Part shown: in pieces, positions 1-10,365 of the stretch
How the letters are laid out: every line of letters starts with the position of its first letter
How positions within the stretch are numbered: position 1 is the first letter of the stretch
NCBI GenBank assembly: GCA_003586115.2
Contig: QVOM02000029.1
Location: forward strand, 31,650,625 to 31,714,624
Direction: 5' to 3'
DNA: 64,000 nt
From: Salvator merianae
Taxonomy: Eukaryota > Chordata > Lepidosauria > Squamata > Teiidae
The notes under the pieces: model-generated
Databases searched by the model: none
Told to the model about the DNA's origin: nothing
Seen by the model: the letters and a program-made list of their open reading frames with translations, nothing else
Position numbers and translations under genes: made by a program

Positions 1-680
1 TGGGAGAGGAAAGAAGGCTTGTCCAACATGCAATAAGCAGGAAGAAAAAGAGAATGGGTAGAAATGTTGTGATCATCCAAAACTAAACTAAGCAAAAAAA
101 CAAGTAGTGGATAGGCAAATAGTTTCTGATGAAGAAGGGGCTGTCTGGAGGGAAAGAGAGAAAACCAGAGGAAGAAAAATATGTACACCTCTCCACTACC
201 ACCCCTCTGAAGACACTGGAAACACAAAAAAATGCAGGGAATCCCTCGCAGCAAAGGTGTTTCCCAGAAAAGGTTGCCTGATTATGTGTAAAAATAATAT
301 TACCAGGGAGCATGGTGTTTCTTTTGTAAAGCATATTTCCATTTCATATGGCGTGTGTGAGTTTCAGTGACCCTTTCAATAAAGTGAAACAATTAATTAT
401 GCATGAGCCCATCAAAAGCTAGTTTCAGGCATGCTTGAATACCGATCAGTTATGCACACATGGAAGAATCTTGAGGTCTTTAGGGTGCTGGAGGGTAAAA
501 GTGAGTGAGAGTATACCCGTTAATTAGTCAATTAATGAAGCATACGAGTGGGTCAGATTTGTATGCTAGACTAACAGCAAAACGTCTCAGGTAATTTTAC
601 TGCTATTAAAGCATATTACCATTTCAGATAAGTTAAATGCAGTTCTTGTAGTTTGATGTTGAAGACAGGACTGGAAGCAC
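1..680. other. Non-coding, AT-rich, no gene seen
   Basis: No exon-like frame or recognisable repeat is visible. Around 391-400 and 519-538 there are clustered TAATTA-type sites, and ATGCAT occurs next to the first. Such clusters are common in vertebrate developmental enhancers but also arise by chance in AT-rich DNA. Function is not established. Confidence 0.5.
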
Positions 681-682
681 AG

Positions 683-930
683 TGCTTCCTGCTTCCTCCA
701 TCTTCACATGTCCTTGTACCTTACTGCTTCCTCCATCTCCACTTTTTCATGCAGTTTCCTGCTTCCTACTTCTTCCATCTCCATGTTTCCATGTAGCTTC
801 CTCCTCCTTCCATTTCCATATGTCCATGTAACTTCCTGCTTCCTCCATCTCCACATTTCCACCCAGCTTCCTGCTTCCTCCATCTCCATGTGTCCATGTA
901 ACTTCCTGCTTCCTCCATCTCTGCATTTTC
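683..930. repeat. Minisatellite, pyrimidine-rich, unit about 36 bp
   Basis: The phrases CTTCCTGCTTCCTCCATCTC and TCCATGTAACTTCC recur about every 30-40 bases, giving roughly six to seven imperfect units. Frames through it give repetitive Pro/Ser/Cys/Leu-rich peptides on plus and Met/Glu/Trp/Lys-rich peptides on minus. These follow from the tandem structure and do not indicate a gene. Confidence 0.85.
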
Positions 931-950
931 ATCTTCTCCCTCAAATGCAA

Positions 951-3300
951 ACTCCTTGGAACATCTGCTGAGAACTTAATATGCCTAGAGTTTGACCCAA
1001 AGCTCTACCTCTTCTGCCTACTATAATTAGGAACTATTTCAATAATGTATGTAATATGACTTGGAAACTAACCAAGCAATTACCAATCAGGACGTATTGC
1101 GAAAGAGCTATAGGAGGAAGTAACCTCACTGTAGATTAGGATCTCTTAGCGGTATTATAACAGAGCAAGAGCCCCAGTTGGACTGGGGGCCTATCCAGCC
1201 AGCAGCTTCCTTCCCATGGGGCCAGGCAGCTGCTTGAGAGAAGCTCAGAGGCCAAATAATCATGAACATTTGCATTATCCCCTTTGTTGCCCCAGTGAAT
1301 TGTTCTCAAATATATGGTGCCTTTGACCGTGAAAACAGCAGATAGGTGTCAAGGCAAGTAGCCGTAGATTGCCATTTTTTCTATGACTTGATCTAATCCC
1401 TCTTTGAGGCATCTTGTGGAAGCAAATCCAAGAGTTTCAATAGTTCAGGTATGTCCTGGGTGAAAAACGTTTGTTGCCCTCAGTCCCCAACCATGGGGGA
1501 CTGATTTCCCCCAGATCTTCAAGTGCTGTGACTTCAGTTTGGAAACATCTCGTTTTGACTGCCAGCTCTTTAGCTTTGGCTAAGGACCGCACGAGGTGTG
1601 GTCCAAAAGAGGAACTCCTAGTAACCTTGCCTTGGGTGGAAGTGGTGCCACCTCTGGGATATTTTTAGCTGCAGAAGCAGCTCTGCCACGAGGCTGTCCA
1701 GGCAGCCCCTTAGGGCCCTATCTGTGCAAGGACCCAGCAAACACCATGGGATGTACAGGTATGGTTTTCAAAATGAATTGCCCTGGCAAGGCAGCCGCCC
1801 AGGGTTCTCCAAATTTCACAGCCTCATTAGCTCCACCTTCTGCACCACAGAGGGAAAGCAGGGTCAAAGGTTCCTGTATGACTTTCACCTATGGCATCCC
1901 TAGCCCTGTGGTGAGTTTATTACCAGGGGGCTTTTGAGGAGGGGATCCCACATGCCTCTCTCCCAAACCACTCTTTGGTTTGCAGTTTGATCCTCCACCA
2001 TTCGTATGGTAGGGCGTGTCCACCTAAAAGATGACTGACGATGGGTCAAGGCCCTTTCTGCACTGGGCATTCTAGTCTCCTGGGGAGGAAGTCTGCCCTG
2101 TGTTGCCTTGTGGATGGCAAGAATGCGGGGCAAGCAGCACAGCCTCCTTCCACCTGGCCCCAATGCCCTGTATGGAAAAGGCTTCTGGGTGAGGTTTTTA
2201 AATTTTTTTGGCCAAAAGTGAAGAGGGATCAGAATGTGCAATGTTTCAAGCTGCTTGAGCAACGTGATTGGAGGGCTTCTCCCTTCTCTTTCAGAAGCCT
2301 CCCCAGATCTACCTCTTTGCTATCATTTGTTGTTGACTTTATGGTGCCAAATTAGCATACGAAATGGGCTTTAAAAATTACTGTATACACAACAGTTTGG
2401 ATTTCTGTATTACCTATCTGGAAGAGTATTATACAATTTAGGAATGAGAATTTCTTTTATCTTCCTTGGCTCAAATGGAGTTGAATGTTTGAAATAAAGA
2501 AAATACACCATCATTTCTGCTTTCCCATTTCATTTAATAAAAACAAGGCACCCTGCAGCAATACCTAGAAAATCCAGGTTTAATGATATAAGCTGTAAGC
2601 ATAAAAGAACATTTTGATCCATTGTTCCAAGAGCAAATCTGGAGGCCTAACAGCTTCCCTTTTCCACTTTCTGGTGTTAAGGAAAGAGGATCACAAATCC
2701 ACGTAATGTCATTGTTCTGCTTGAACCCTCATATGCTGAGAAGAATTAATCATGGGGGTGGAAAACTGATTTATTTTCATTTCAAAAGAAATCTCCATAT
2801 ATTTTCTGAATATTCTGTTTACCTTTGTATCATAGCATATGAAGCACTACCTTGACAGATAATTCTAGAGCAGACCATTCAAAAATCTCTCCACTTAAGC
2901 CTCTTCTGTATAACACCTGATTTAAATTCTAACTCACCCAGAAGAGAAAAACATGCCCCATGTTTTGCAAAGGGACTGGGAGGCAAAGCTCCTTTAATAT
3001 TTTCTGGAGGATTAGCTCCTGGGCAAGTGTGGTTTTGGACAGCTAGAAACGGACACATTATTCCTCTGATTCAAAAGTATTGCCTTTTTGTGCTACTATC
3101 GCAGTAGGTGGCTCTAGACTCCTATGCTAATGTGAGCTCTGCCTTGGAGCCATTTTGGGATCCTAGCTTTGCATCAGGTTTCACCAAATAAGTGCTGTGT
3201 ATGCAACTTATGATCACTGGACCAAAGCGGAGAGGTTATGGCCTCATCCAGCCACATGCTTTTGATGAAATGCTTTTGATGTTCCTGAAAGCTTCTGCTG
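951..3300. other. Unassigned non-coding stretch
   Basis: No recognisable transposon end, tRNA head or exon was seen. Open frames of about 60-120 codons occur on both strands (for example 1596-1937 plus, 1900-2262 minus). None has a recognisable domain or convincing splice context. Very diverged repeats cannot be excluded. Confidence 0.4.
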
Positions 3301-3304
3301 TGTT

Positions 3305-3705
3305 TGTTTATTTAGCTGTGTTTCTATCATATCATATACCTGGAGGTCTTAGAGCAGGTTATAATGAAACCAATATAAAACAAAATTAAAAATGAAGTGA
3401 TGAAACAATGCCTGAAAGGGGAGGGAAAGCTGTTTCTTCAGACAAACATCAGGATAAAGAGGCACATCTCATGTATCTAAATGTACACAGTGAAGGGGCT
3501 AGACACATCTCAGAGCGGAGGTCATTCCACAGCCTGGGGCTACCACAGAAAAGGTCCTCTCATGTGTCCTTGCAGCTTTAACTGTTGATAGAGGCGGCAC
3601 CACTCAGAGGGCCCCTCCTGCATATCTTAGCTGACGGGCAGGTCTATCAGTAAGAGTGAAGTTCCTTTAGGATCAGTGTGATGTGCATCCAGGCCAGGAT
3701 ACTGC
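3305..3705 (-). mobile_element. L2-like LINE, C-terminal end and 3' UTR
   Basis: Read on the minus strand, 3490-3590 gives a degraded TFSVVAP followed by a WND-type motif. This is the characteristic 'AFSVVAP..WNSLP' block at the C-terminus of L2/CR1-superfamily ORF2 proteins. Frameshifts are present. The 3' UTR-like part lies at 3305-3480. It is the same orientation and family as the reverse-transcriptase fragment at 4241-5035, so the two are probably one element split by the DNA at 3706-4240. Confidence 0.75.
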
Positions 3706-4240
3706 CATATCCTGCCTTGAACCCATGGCAGCGAATTCCTTGAACTCCCCAGATGAGGACAGGGCACTAGCACACAGTGACCCTTCAGGGCCGGAAAACC
3801 TTGACCCAAGTGGCACAGACTCTCCACGACCTGGGCCTTCCCAGAGCCCACAGATGGAGAGACATCTCCCTAGCCAGCAGAGGCAGGAAAAGGTTGATAG
3901 GCTTAGGGCTTTAAGGCTACAGCAAAAGAGGAGAGAATGCAGCCCACACCCTTCCCATCTGTGGGACTCTGAGTCTGAGCCTGAAGGATAAAAGGCCAGG
4001 AAACACAGGTGTTGCTGGCAACCTGTCCTTCAAGCAACTTTCCTGCTCCCTGGATACTGCATTTGGACTGATTCACCTTGGCTCTTGACCTGGTTCCTGC
4101 CTCATTGACCCTTCTCGCCTCTCCTCTGAATGTGGTAATTAACCTGTCCTATGCAAGTTGAGTTGTCAGCTGAGTCTTTGGTGGATGCAAATTCTTCCTG
4201 CTCAGGATGACAGGACAGATACTGGTCAGCAGCCTTGCTG
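3706..4240 (+). other. Unknown insert splitting an L2-like LINE
   Basis: The segment lies between two minus-strand parts of one LINE and does not look like LINE sequence. A plus-strand frame (3683-3991, 102 codons) is Pro/Ser-rich, then basic (RLRALRLQQKRRE) and ends in an acidic DSESEPEG just before its stop. An AT-rich TATA-like GATAAAAGG follows at 3987-3996, then pyrimidine-rich DNA. This could be the end of a retroelement ORF followed by an LTR-like or promoter segment. No terminal repeat was found, and the family is not recognised. Confidence 0.35.
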
Positions 4241-5035
4241 CTGTGGTCTGCACTAGCTACAGTTTTTGAACCATCTTCAAGGGCAGCCCCACAAATAGCA
4301 CATTACAGGAGTCCAGTCTGGCCAAGATACCCCTGTCCCGCAAAGACCACAGTTGGTAAATGAGCCTGAATTGAGCCTCCAGTGACAGATCCAGGAGTAT
4401 CTCCAAATTATGCACCTGTTCCTTCCAGGGTAGAACAACCCTACCAAGAATAGGGTGTCTCCCCACTTCATGAATCCTTGACGCAGTGTATGTCCATCTT
4501 ATTTGGATTCAGCTTCAATTTATTGCTCCATATCCAGCCCATTACTGCCTCCAGGCAACAATCAAGCACCCAGACTGCTTCTCTCGACTCAAAGGGAAAT
4601 GGAGGGATAGAGCTGGGTGCTACCAGCATATTGATGGTACCTCACTCCAGATCTCTTTATGATCTCTCCCAGTGACTTCATGTAGATCTTAAAAAGCATA
4701 GCTGATAGGTCAACTCATGTGGGACCCTACAGGATAACTTTCAGCGAGACAAACAAAAATCCCCCATGACTACTGTCTGGCATCATCCTCAGAGATAGGA
4801 GGAAAGCCACTGCAGTGCCGCCTCCAGCTCCCAGTTCCCAGAGCCTTTCTAGGAAGACACCGTGGTCGATGGTATCAAAAGCAGCTGAAAGATCAAGAAG
4901 AGCAAACAGGTCAGCCCTGTCCCTGTCCCTGTCCCTACCAGGCCTGAAGCCGGACTGGAATGGGTCCAGATAAAAATTAAAGTCTTGCTCTTTTTTATAT
5001 TTTCTTTCTTTTCTGCAGCTATGATCGACACTGCT
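4241..5035 (-). mobile_element. L2-like LINE, reverse transcriptase fragment
   Basis: Minus-strand translation shows DPFQSGFRPGR near 4960, then LDLSAAFDTIDHGVFLERL near 4860-4910, the reverse-transcriptase region of L2/CR1-superfamily LINEs. Farther downstream on the minus strand, 4257-4466 reads as the region after the catalytic YADD box (GRHPILGRVVLPWKEQ, LDLSLEAQFRLIYQL, GLPLKMVQKL). The frame is broken several times. A CCCTGT hexamer expansion at about 4914-4937 replaces the residues normally lying between the two RT motifs. The element is an inactive remnant. Confidence 0.9.
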
Positions 5036-5355
5036 TCTCAGCATATTAGGCATGAATGTAACATCCTATTTCCATATGGTGGTAAAAAAAAATAAAGACA
5101 CCTTCACTGTTGCAGACCGAAAATAGTTTCCAGAGATCAAAACCAGAGAACCAATCAGTGCTTCCGCTCTTCCCTCCCACTGCTTTCTTCTGGCTCACAG
5201 GAAATAATACTTTGAATTCCCATGCAGTGCAGTGCACCCACCTGAATGTGTAGGACTTTTCAGTGAAGGAGATGCTGTGATGTCCTTCATACTGGCACAG
5301 GTCTGGAGATGTCTTTGCCAACCTGAGAACTTCCAGATATTTTGAGCTACAGGCG

Positions 5356-5423
5356 TGCTTAGTATACTGTGTGTGCTTAGTATACTGTGTGTGCTTGGTA
5401 TACTGTGTGTGCTTAGTATACTG
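5356..5423. repeat. Tandem repeat, 18-bp unit, about 4 copies
   Basis: The unit GTGCTTAGTATACTGTGT is repeated nearly perfectly almost four times, with one A-to-G change in the third copy. It directly abuts the TTA target duplication of the next element. Confidence 0.95.
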
Positions 5424-5426
5424 TTA

Positions 5427-5650
5427 GGGCGCAGTCACTCCTACGTTTTAATCCGGCTTCAGTCCACTTTGAGGTTGAAAGAACACATCAGCAAAGTGAC
5501 TAATCATTTTCTTTCCACATTATCTAACCTAAAGGTGGATTTTCTGAGTTAGATAATGCTGAAAGAAAACAGCTTGTAACTTTGCTGATGTATTCCCTCA
5601 CTCTGAAAGGGGACTGAAGCTGGATTTAAACTCAGGTGTGACTGGGTCCC
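5427..5650. mobile_element. Foldback MITE, Harbinger-like, TTA target duplication
   Basis: The two ends are inverted copies. The left end starts GGGCGCAGTCACTCCT; the reverse complement of the right end starts GGGACCCAGTCACACCT. Similarity continues inward for about 90 bases, through TTTAATCCGGCTTCAGTCC versus TTTAAATCCAGCTTCAGTCC. TTA flanks both sides (5424-5426 and 5651-5653), the TWA-type duplication expected of PIF/Harbinger elements. It has no coding capacity. A diverged relative is at 17530-17765. Confidence 0.85.
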
Positions 5651-5929
5651 TTAGACTGCTCCGCAGCTTGAGACAAAAACCAATTTACAGTTGTGGATTT
5701 TCAGAAGCCTTCTTGAAATCAGTGTGTCTTAATGACACATGAAGAAATGAGACTCAACATGTTACAAAGGCTGCAGTCACATTTTCAAGGTTTAGTCCGT
5801 TCCTGGGACTGACAGGGGAATAGGACCAGGGAGTGAGGCTGTTTGGGCCTCCTTCAGCCTGGTCACAGTTTAGAGTGTGCTGTGTGCCACCGCCGCTGTC
5901 ATTCAAGCCCTTCTGATAATAGGTAGGTT

Positions 5930-6600
5930 GGGGGAGGGAGAGCGGGGAGTGGCGGGAGGCAGGGGAGATCGGGGGGTGCAGAAGAAGAAGAAGAAGAATT
6001 TGGTTTTTATACCCCACTTTTCTCGGCCGAAGCTGACTCAAAGCGGCTTACAAGGTTATTTTTCGCCCGAAGGCTTACATCTATCTATCTTCCGCATTAC
6101 ACAAAGTGATGCTCCCTATTTACCTACTTGAAATTACTTGCTTTCGAACAGCTAGGTTGACTGGAGCTAGAGGCCAGTAGAGGGCGCTCATCCCCTCTAC
6201 ACGGCAGACAGGGGCCTCGAACTCCAATCCTCCTATTGAAAGATCAGTGCCTTAGCCACCATGCCACCGTGCAGGAGGTGGCTGCAGCCACGATCATGGT
6301 GGTAACAGACATCCGGGGATGGGGGATGGCAGGAGTCGGCGGGGAGTTTTGGAGGGGTAGTGGGAAGCAGCGGGAGGTATGAGAGGTGCAAGAAGCAGCC
6401 ATGGCAGTGGGGGAGGGTGGCGGGAGGCAACTACTGCCACAGCCACAATGGTTGCAGACATTGGGGGATGGGGTGGGAAGTGGCAGGGAGCTTTGGAGGG
6501 GTAACAGGAGGCGGTGGGGGGGCTTTGGAGGGGTGGCAGGAGGCAGCTGCGGCATCGGGGAGAATCTGGAGGGCAGCTGGAGGCGGCCTGACTGGGTGCA
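5930..6600. repeat. GC-rich degenerate tandem repeat
   Basis: Blocks such as CTTTGGAGGGGT, GGGATGGGG and GGCAGGAGGCAG recur on both sides of a SINE at 5981-6271. The period is long and irregular; the GCAGACATT/ACAGACATC blocks are about 150 bases apart. Open frames here are by-products of the GC-rich repeat. Confidence 0.65.
5981..6271 (-). mobile_element. tRNA-derived SINE with (TTC)n tail, copy 1
   Basis: On the minus strand the element starts near 6271 with CACGGTGGCATGGTGGCTA. It has a box A-like TGGCTAAGGCACTG and a box B-like GGAGTTCGAGGCC, followed by a body, a GTAAGCCGCTTTGAGTC segment, GGGGTATAAAAACC and a TTC-repeat tail at 5981-5999. The near-identical second copy is at 24293-24593. 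The shared 3' part resembles the L2-like LINE end at 44306-44336. Confidence 0.9.
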
Positions 6601-6995
6601 TTTCTTGCTGAAATGGACTCAGAGTTGGGATTAGCCAAATTTAGGATAATCCCTTTCCAGACAGGAAACTCCTCAGGAAAAACAGTAACACAATTTAGCA
6701 TCTTGTTTTTGAGGACTCAAAGCATCTTCCATCTCCAGAAAACATAAGGTGTGACCACAAGCAAAAAGACAGAAAAAACTGCCTCCTTCCAAGTTGCAAG
6801 GAAGTAGCTTCAGGATGCCTATAAAACAAGCTGCTTCTGTCAGCACTTTTACTTGTCTTCTTCTACCAATGGTGAAGACAAAACTGGCGGGAGAGGGAGG
6901 CAGCAGTAAAGTGACAAAATGCTCTTTGCTCCCCACCCTGTTCCAGAATACCTCCTCCTTCAAGTGGCCTAAATTCACTCTAAATGGAGACAATG

Positions 6996-7177
6996 ACCTT
7001 TTCTGCACTGGCCCGTTTTCTGGATTATGTCCAGGACCAGGGACCTGCCATCCACATGCTGGTGCAAACTACGATTGGTCCCAGGTGGGGCCTGCCATAA
7101 TCTGCATTACCTTGTGAATGGGAGGTCCCTATTCCACTATATAATCCAGAATAAGGCCCAGTGCAGAACGGGCCAAT
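6996..7177. mobile_element. Foldback element with TTCTGCACTGG ends
   Basis: The left arm contains TTCTGCACTGG near 7001 and TTCTGGATTATG near 7018. The right arm reads as their reverse complement between 7141 and 7177. The ends resemble the TTCTGCAC-ended elements elsewhere in the window (30789-33026). No clear target duplication was found. Confidence 0.6.
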
Positions 7178-7219
7178 GTAATTGCTTGTGGGTGCTGGAA
7201 ATGATGCAGGTTCAGCTCT

Positions 7220-7738
7220 GTCTGCATCCACATGCATTAAAAAGAGCAGTTCAAAAGTAGCTTAGAGAAGGTAGCATGTGAATGCTAGTGTTCCCACCGC
7301 AGTTCTAATCTACAGTAAAAGCCAGAGAATGAATTTTAGACAGTGGCGTAGGAAGGGGGGGCGGGAGGGCGGGGGGGGGGCGGTCCATCCCGGGCGGCAT
7401 GTCGTCCCGGGCGGCACGTCCAGCCAGGGCCTTCTCTGCCCACCCGGCACGAAAAGTTTCTCCAGAGTGCGAGTGAGAAGGAGAGTGCAACGCAGCACCC
7501 GGCCAGCCGGCAGTTGTCAGGGCAGCGGCGGGGGTAGGAGTCTGCAGGGCAGGGTACCCTGACTTGCGCTCCTCTGCCGCCACGTGGCCCCGGGCGGCAA
7601 AACTTTTAGCTATGCCACTGATTTTAGAAGTGTTTTTTCTGGCCTTTAATGTGGATTAAGACACTAGTATGCATACACTAACACCTCTTGGTTTTTTTGA
7701 GACCCCCCCCTTTTTTTTTTTACTATGCATAGATATAG
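7220..7738. mobile_element. Foldback MITE (GGTAGCAT family), split by a hAT insert
   Basis: The outer arms are inverted copies: left GAAGGTAGCATGTGAATGC near 7275, with a right arm carrying a related GTATGCATAC segment near 7670. A CTGGCCTTTAATGTGGATTA block lies near 7640. The same modules recur at 26968-27199, 31842-32030 and 60508-60632. The element is interrupted by the hAT element at 7341-7620. Confidence 0.8.
7341..7620. mobile_element. Non-autonomous hAT element, perfect 8-bp duplication
   Basis: The element starts CAGTGGCGTAGGAAG and its right end is the inverted CAGTGGCATAGCTAA. The flanking octamer ATTTTAGA is identical at 7333-7340 and 7621-7628. CAG-starting ends with 8-bp duplications are diagnostic of hAT. 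The interior is GC-rich (repeated CCCGGGCGGCA) with long G-runs at 7355-7382 and no transposase. The perfect duplication suggests a younger age than its host. Confidence 0.95.
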
Positions 7739-8499
7739 CCAGAGGAAGCTTCTGCCTCAGTCTTTATTAAGCAGCTGCAGCAACAACAACAAAATAATTT
7801 TCTTTTTAAGCATTGCAGATATTCTAGGGTTTTTAAAGATCTTGGCTTCTTATTTTTGTCAAGAATTCTAATATGCAAATTTCCTTCTGCACCTTGAAGT
7901 CTGAAGGGGTAGCATTTGAGAACAGTTTCTCCTCCTTGTCCACATTAAAGAGGTTGTTACATAAGAGCATCATGGGGGGCCCTGAAAAAAATATCTCCTC
8001 CCCATCTGCAGTTAACCACATTCTACATGCTCTCTCTCTCAAATGTGGAAAGGAAGGGGAGTTTAAACAGAAGAGCAGACATGATGGTCTGTTCTCCTCT
8101 CTCTCCTTCCTCCTCCCTCTTCCAGTCTACCTAAGCAAAGTATGACTTTGATAATCCAGCTCCAATTCAAGTTCATGCCAGAGGATTGCAAGAACACATT
8201 TGAAACATGCACTGAAAAAACAAGAAATGGCTGCTAAAGCGACAGAGGTTTGTAGGTGCGAAACACATCCTTGTAATCTGTCAGTCATCACTGTTCTTGC
8301 TTCTTATAACAGCAAGAATATGTACACGGATCTACAGAACATTTCATAATCTATCTTTTCATTCTTCTTCTAGCTCCGAAAGCATTAATGATTTTTTTAG
8401 AACATGCGTGTTCATTTCATTTGGCACTTCTTAACATTCGATGCCCTAGGCAATTACCAAGTATGCCTGTTAGGGTGAGGCAACCCTGGCTGCGGTCAC

Positions 8500-8760
8500 A
8501 CCCGATGTTTAAGGCAGTCTGAAGCAGTCCCTGGTTCCCAGGGAACACACCCAAAAATGCCCTTCCAATTTTTATCCTAGCTATCCCCTGTTCTCATCCA
8601 ATCTATCCAACATTCAGATTATCCTGGCATTCAGACTGATCCTGTTCCATGGTCTGGTTATATTTTCAGGATATAAGTGTGCACAAGGACTATTGGAATC
8701 AGTACCTGAACTTTCCAGAGTGGGCAGAGGGAGACTTTCCGTTGTGGGCATTCAAAAGTG
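8500..8760 (+). repeat. Interspersed repeat of unknown class, copy 1
   Basis: The segment aligns by eye with 23370-23600. Shared blocks include ATTCAGATTA.CCTGGCATT, GGTTATATTTT and GGGCAGAGGGAG. The start resembles the 'GGTCACACC'-type ends of foldback elements. No inverted end or target duplication was found. Confidence 0.55.
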
Positions 8761-8817
8761 TGGGTAGTTTCTGTCCTCCCCTTTTCCTCCTTGCCCCACA
8801 CCTGCCTATTTCTATCA

Positions 8818-8818
<1 letters not shown>

Positions 8819-8860
<42 letters not shown>

Positions 8861-8865
8861 TATTA
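8819..8865. repeat. (ATT)n microsatellite
   Basis: Nearly pure ATT repeat of about 15 units. It creates a poly-Leu or poly-Asn run in the overlapping frames, including the longest open frame of the window, which is therefore not evidence of a gene. Confidence 0.98.
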
Positions 8866-8921
8866 CACCATCAATTTTCACAAGTGTGAAAGTCTGCATC
8901 TTCACAAGTGTGTGTGGGGGG

Positions 8922-8990
8922 GTTATTTATTTATTTATTTATTTGCATTTTTATCCCACCCTATACCGGAAGGTCTCAGACTACGGTGCA
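8922..8990 (-). mobile_element. LINE 3' end fragment with (TTTA)n
   Basis: The ATTT-type repeat at 8922-8945 is followed by GCATTTTTATCCCACCCTAT, the form taken on the opposite strand by squamate L2-like LINE tails (compare 53205-53235). Only the tail is present. Confidence 0.55.
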
Positions 8991-9189
8991 CCATTCTTGG
9001 GGGGAGGAATTAAAGGCAGAGTGCAGTGCAATATTTTTCCAGGGATTCCTCCAGTGTTTTCTTCACCTCTGCCAGTGTTGGGGTGGGGGATAGTAGTGGT
9101 TGCATTTGCACTAGCAGCTATTATCCTGGGACAGGGCAGGCCACCCCATCTTAGGATTAGCAACCTTTCCCAAGATGAGACGGGTTTTT

Positions 9190-9680
9190 TTACGGTGTGG
9201 GACAAGGCTGTCCGTATTGGGATGGCCTATCCCATGGCAGCCCCTGTGCCAACTCCAAAGCCCATGTCAATTTTGGAACTGGTCCGAGGAGCGTCTGAAT
9301 GCTCTGAAGGCCAGGAACAAAAGTTCCTTGCCTTTGGAGCCCCCCACAGGGGGGGCATTTCACTAACACACCCTGTTGCACCACCAAAAAGTGTCCCCAA
9401 TGGTACAACAGACCACAGAGGCATGCCATCCACACTCCTCCATGATTCAATATAGTACCCCACATGCACTAGTAGACCTTGATGTCGAGTCTACCAGTAA
9501 ACCAGAGTAGGGCAACATTTTGCGTACCTTATCTTGATCTAGACCCCATCCTGTGTGAATGGAGTATGCTAGGAGGGGTTAGGGCCTTCTGGAATCTACA
9601 CTAGCATGCAAAAGAGAGGCCTCTAGACCCCTTCCTATGATGGAACAATGTCCCATGCAGAAAGGGCCTGAGATCCAGTA
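9190..9680. mobile_element. TTCTGCAC-family DNA element copy
   Basis: The interior matches 30870-31090: GACAAGGCTGTCC then GGGATGGCCTATCCCAT, CCAACTCCAAAGCCCATG, GGAACAAAAGTTCC and CCCCAATGGTACAA. The right end CATGCAGAAAGGGCCTGA is the family's TTTCTGC terminus in reverse. The left boundary is uncertain. A 268-codon frame (8649-9455) runs through this repeat and is not a gene. Confidence 0.65.
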
Positions 9681-10365
9681 CGCAGTAGACTGAATCCCAG
9701 TTCAGGCTGCAGAAAGCCAGTTATTTCCAACTGCCCAGTGTTCTGAACTGCACACTACTGCTGCCTATAAATCCCATCAGTGTTCATGCTGCTATGGCTA
9801 AGGCTGATGGCAGCCTAGGACCCCTCACACCCTGATACAATAGTACTGTTACAGTCTAAAGCAGTGATTCCCAACTTTTTCCCCCTTGCGTAGCTATCAT
9901 AGCAAAAGCAAAGCAACAGAAGTTTGTTCCGAGTGTGGAATTTCCCTCCAGTAGGGTAACTCAAAACAATAAAAACCCCAAAGCCACCATTCCTTTACTT
10001 ACACAAAGTCTTCTCCCTTGTTCTTTGTAGGACTGGAAGTGGAAAATTATTAATGGATCTCTGAACGGTTCTCAATGATAAAGCATCTGAGATGTTGCTT
10101 GCAAAATATTTCCTTCCAGAGGTATTACAGTATGAGTATTACTGTTGATAACGTTTTCATTCCTTGACTTTACGGTTTTGGGGGGGAAAATATCATGTTC
10201 CTGGAACACTCAAGGGGATTTGGAAATGAACAGCAAGAATATAATTATAGCATGAGATACTAAGAAAGTTCTTTTTGAGAAACTGAACTGGGTTTTAAGA
10301 AAATGTTTAATCATATTTCATCTGAATTGTGCTGAAGCATCATGTTCAGTGGAATGGCTCCGAGT

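Noticed and set aside
8649..9455. 268-codon open frame, the longest in the window
   Set aside because: It runs through an (ATT)n microsatellite (poly-Leu), a LINE tail and a DNA-transposon copy that is also found elsewhere in the window.
9863..9885. Left end of a Charlie-type hAT (CAGTGATTCCCAACTTTTT)
   Set aside because: No matching right end or octamer duplication was found downstream, so only a possible fragment.
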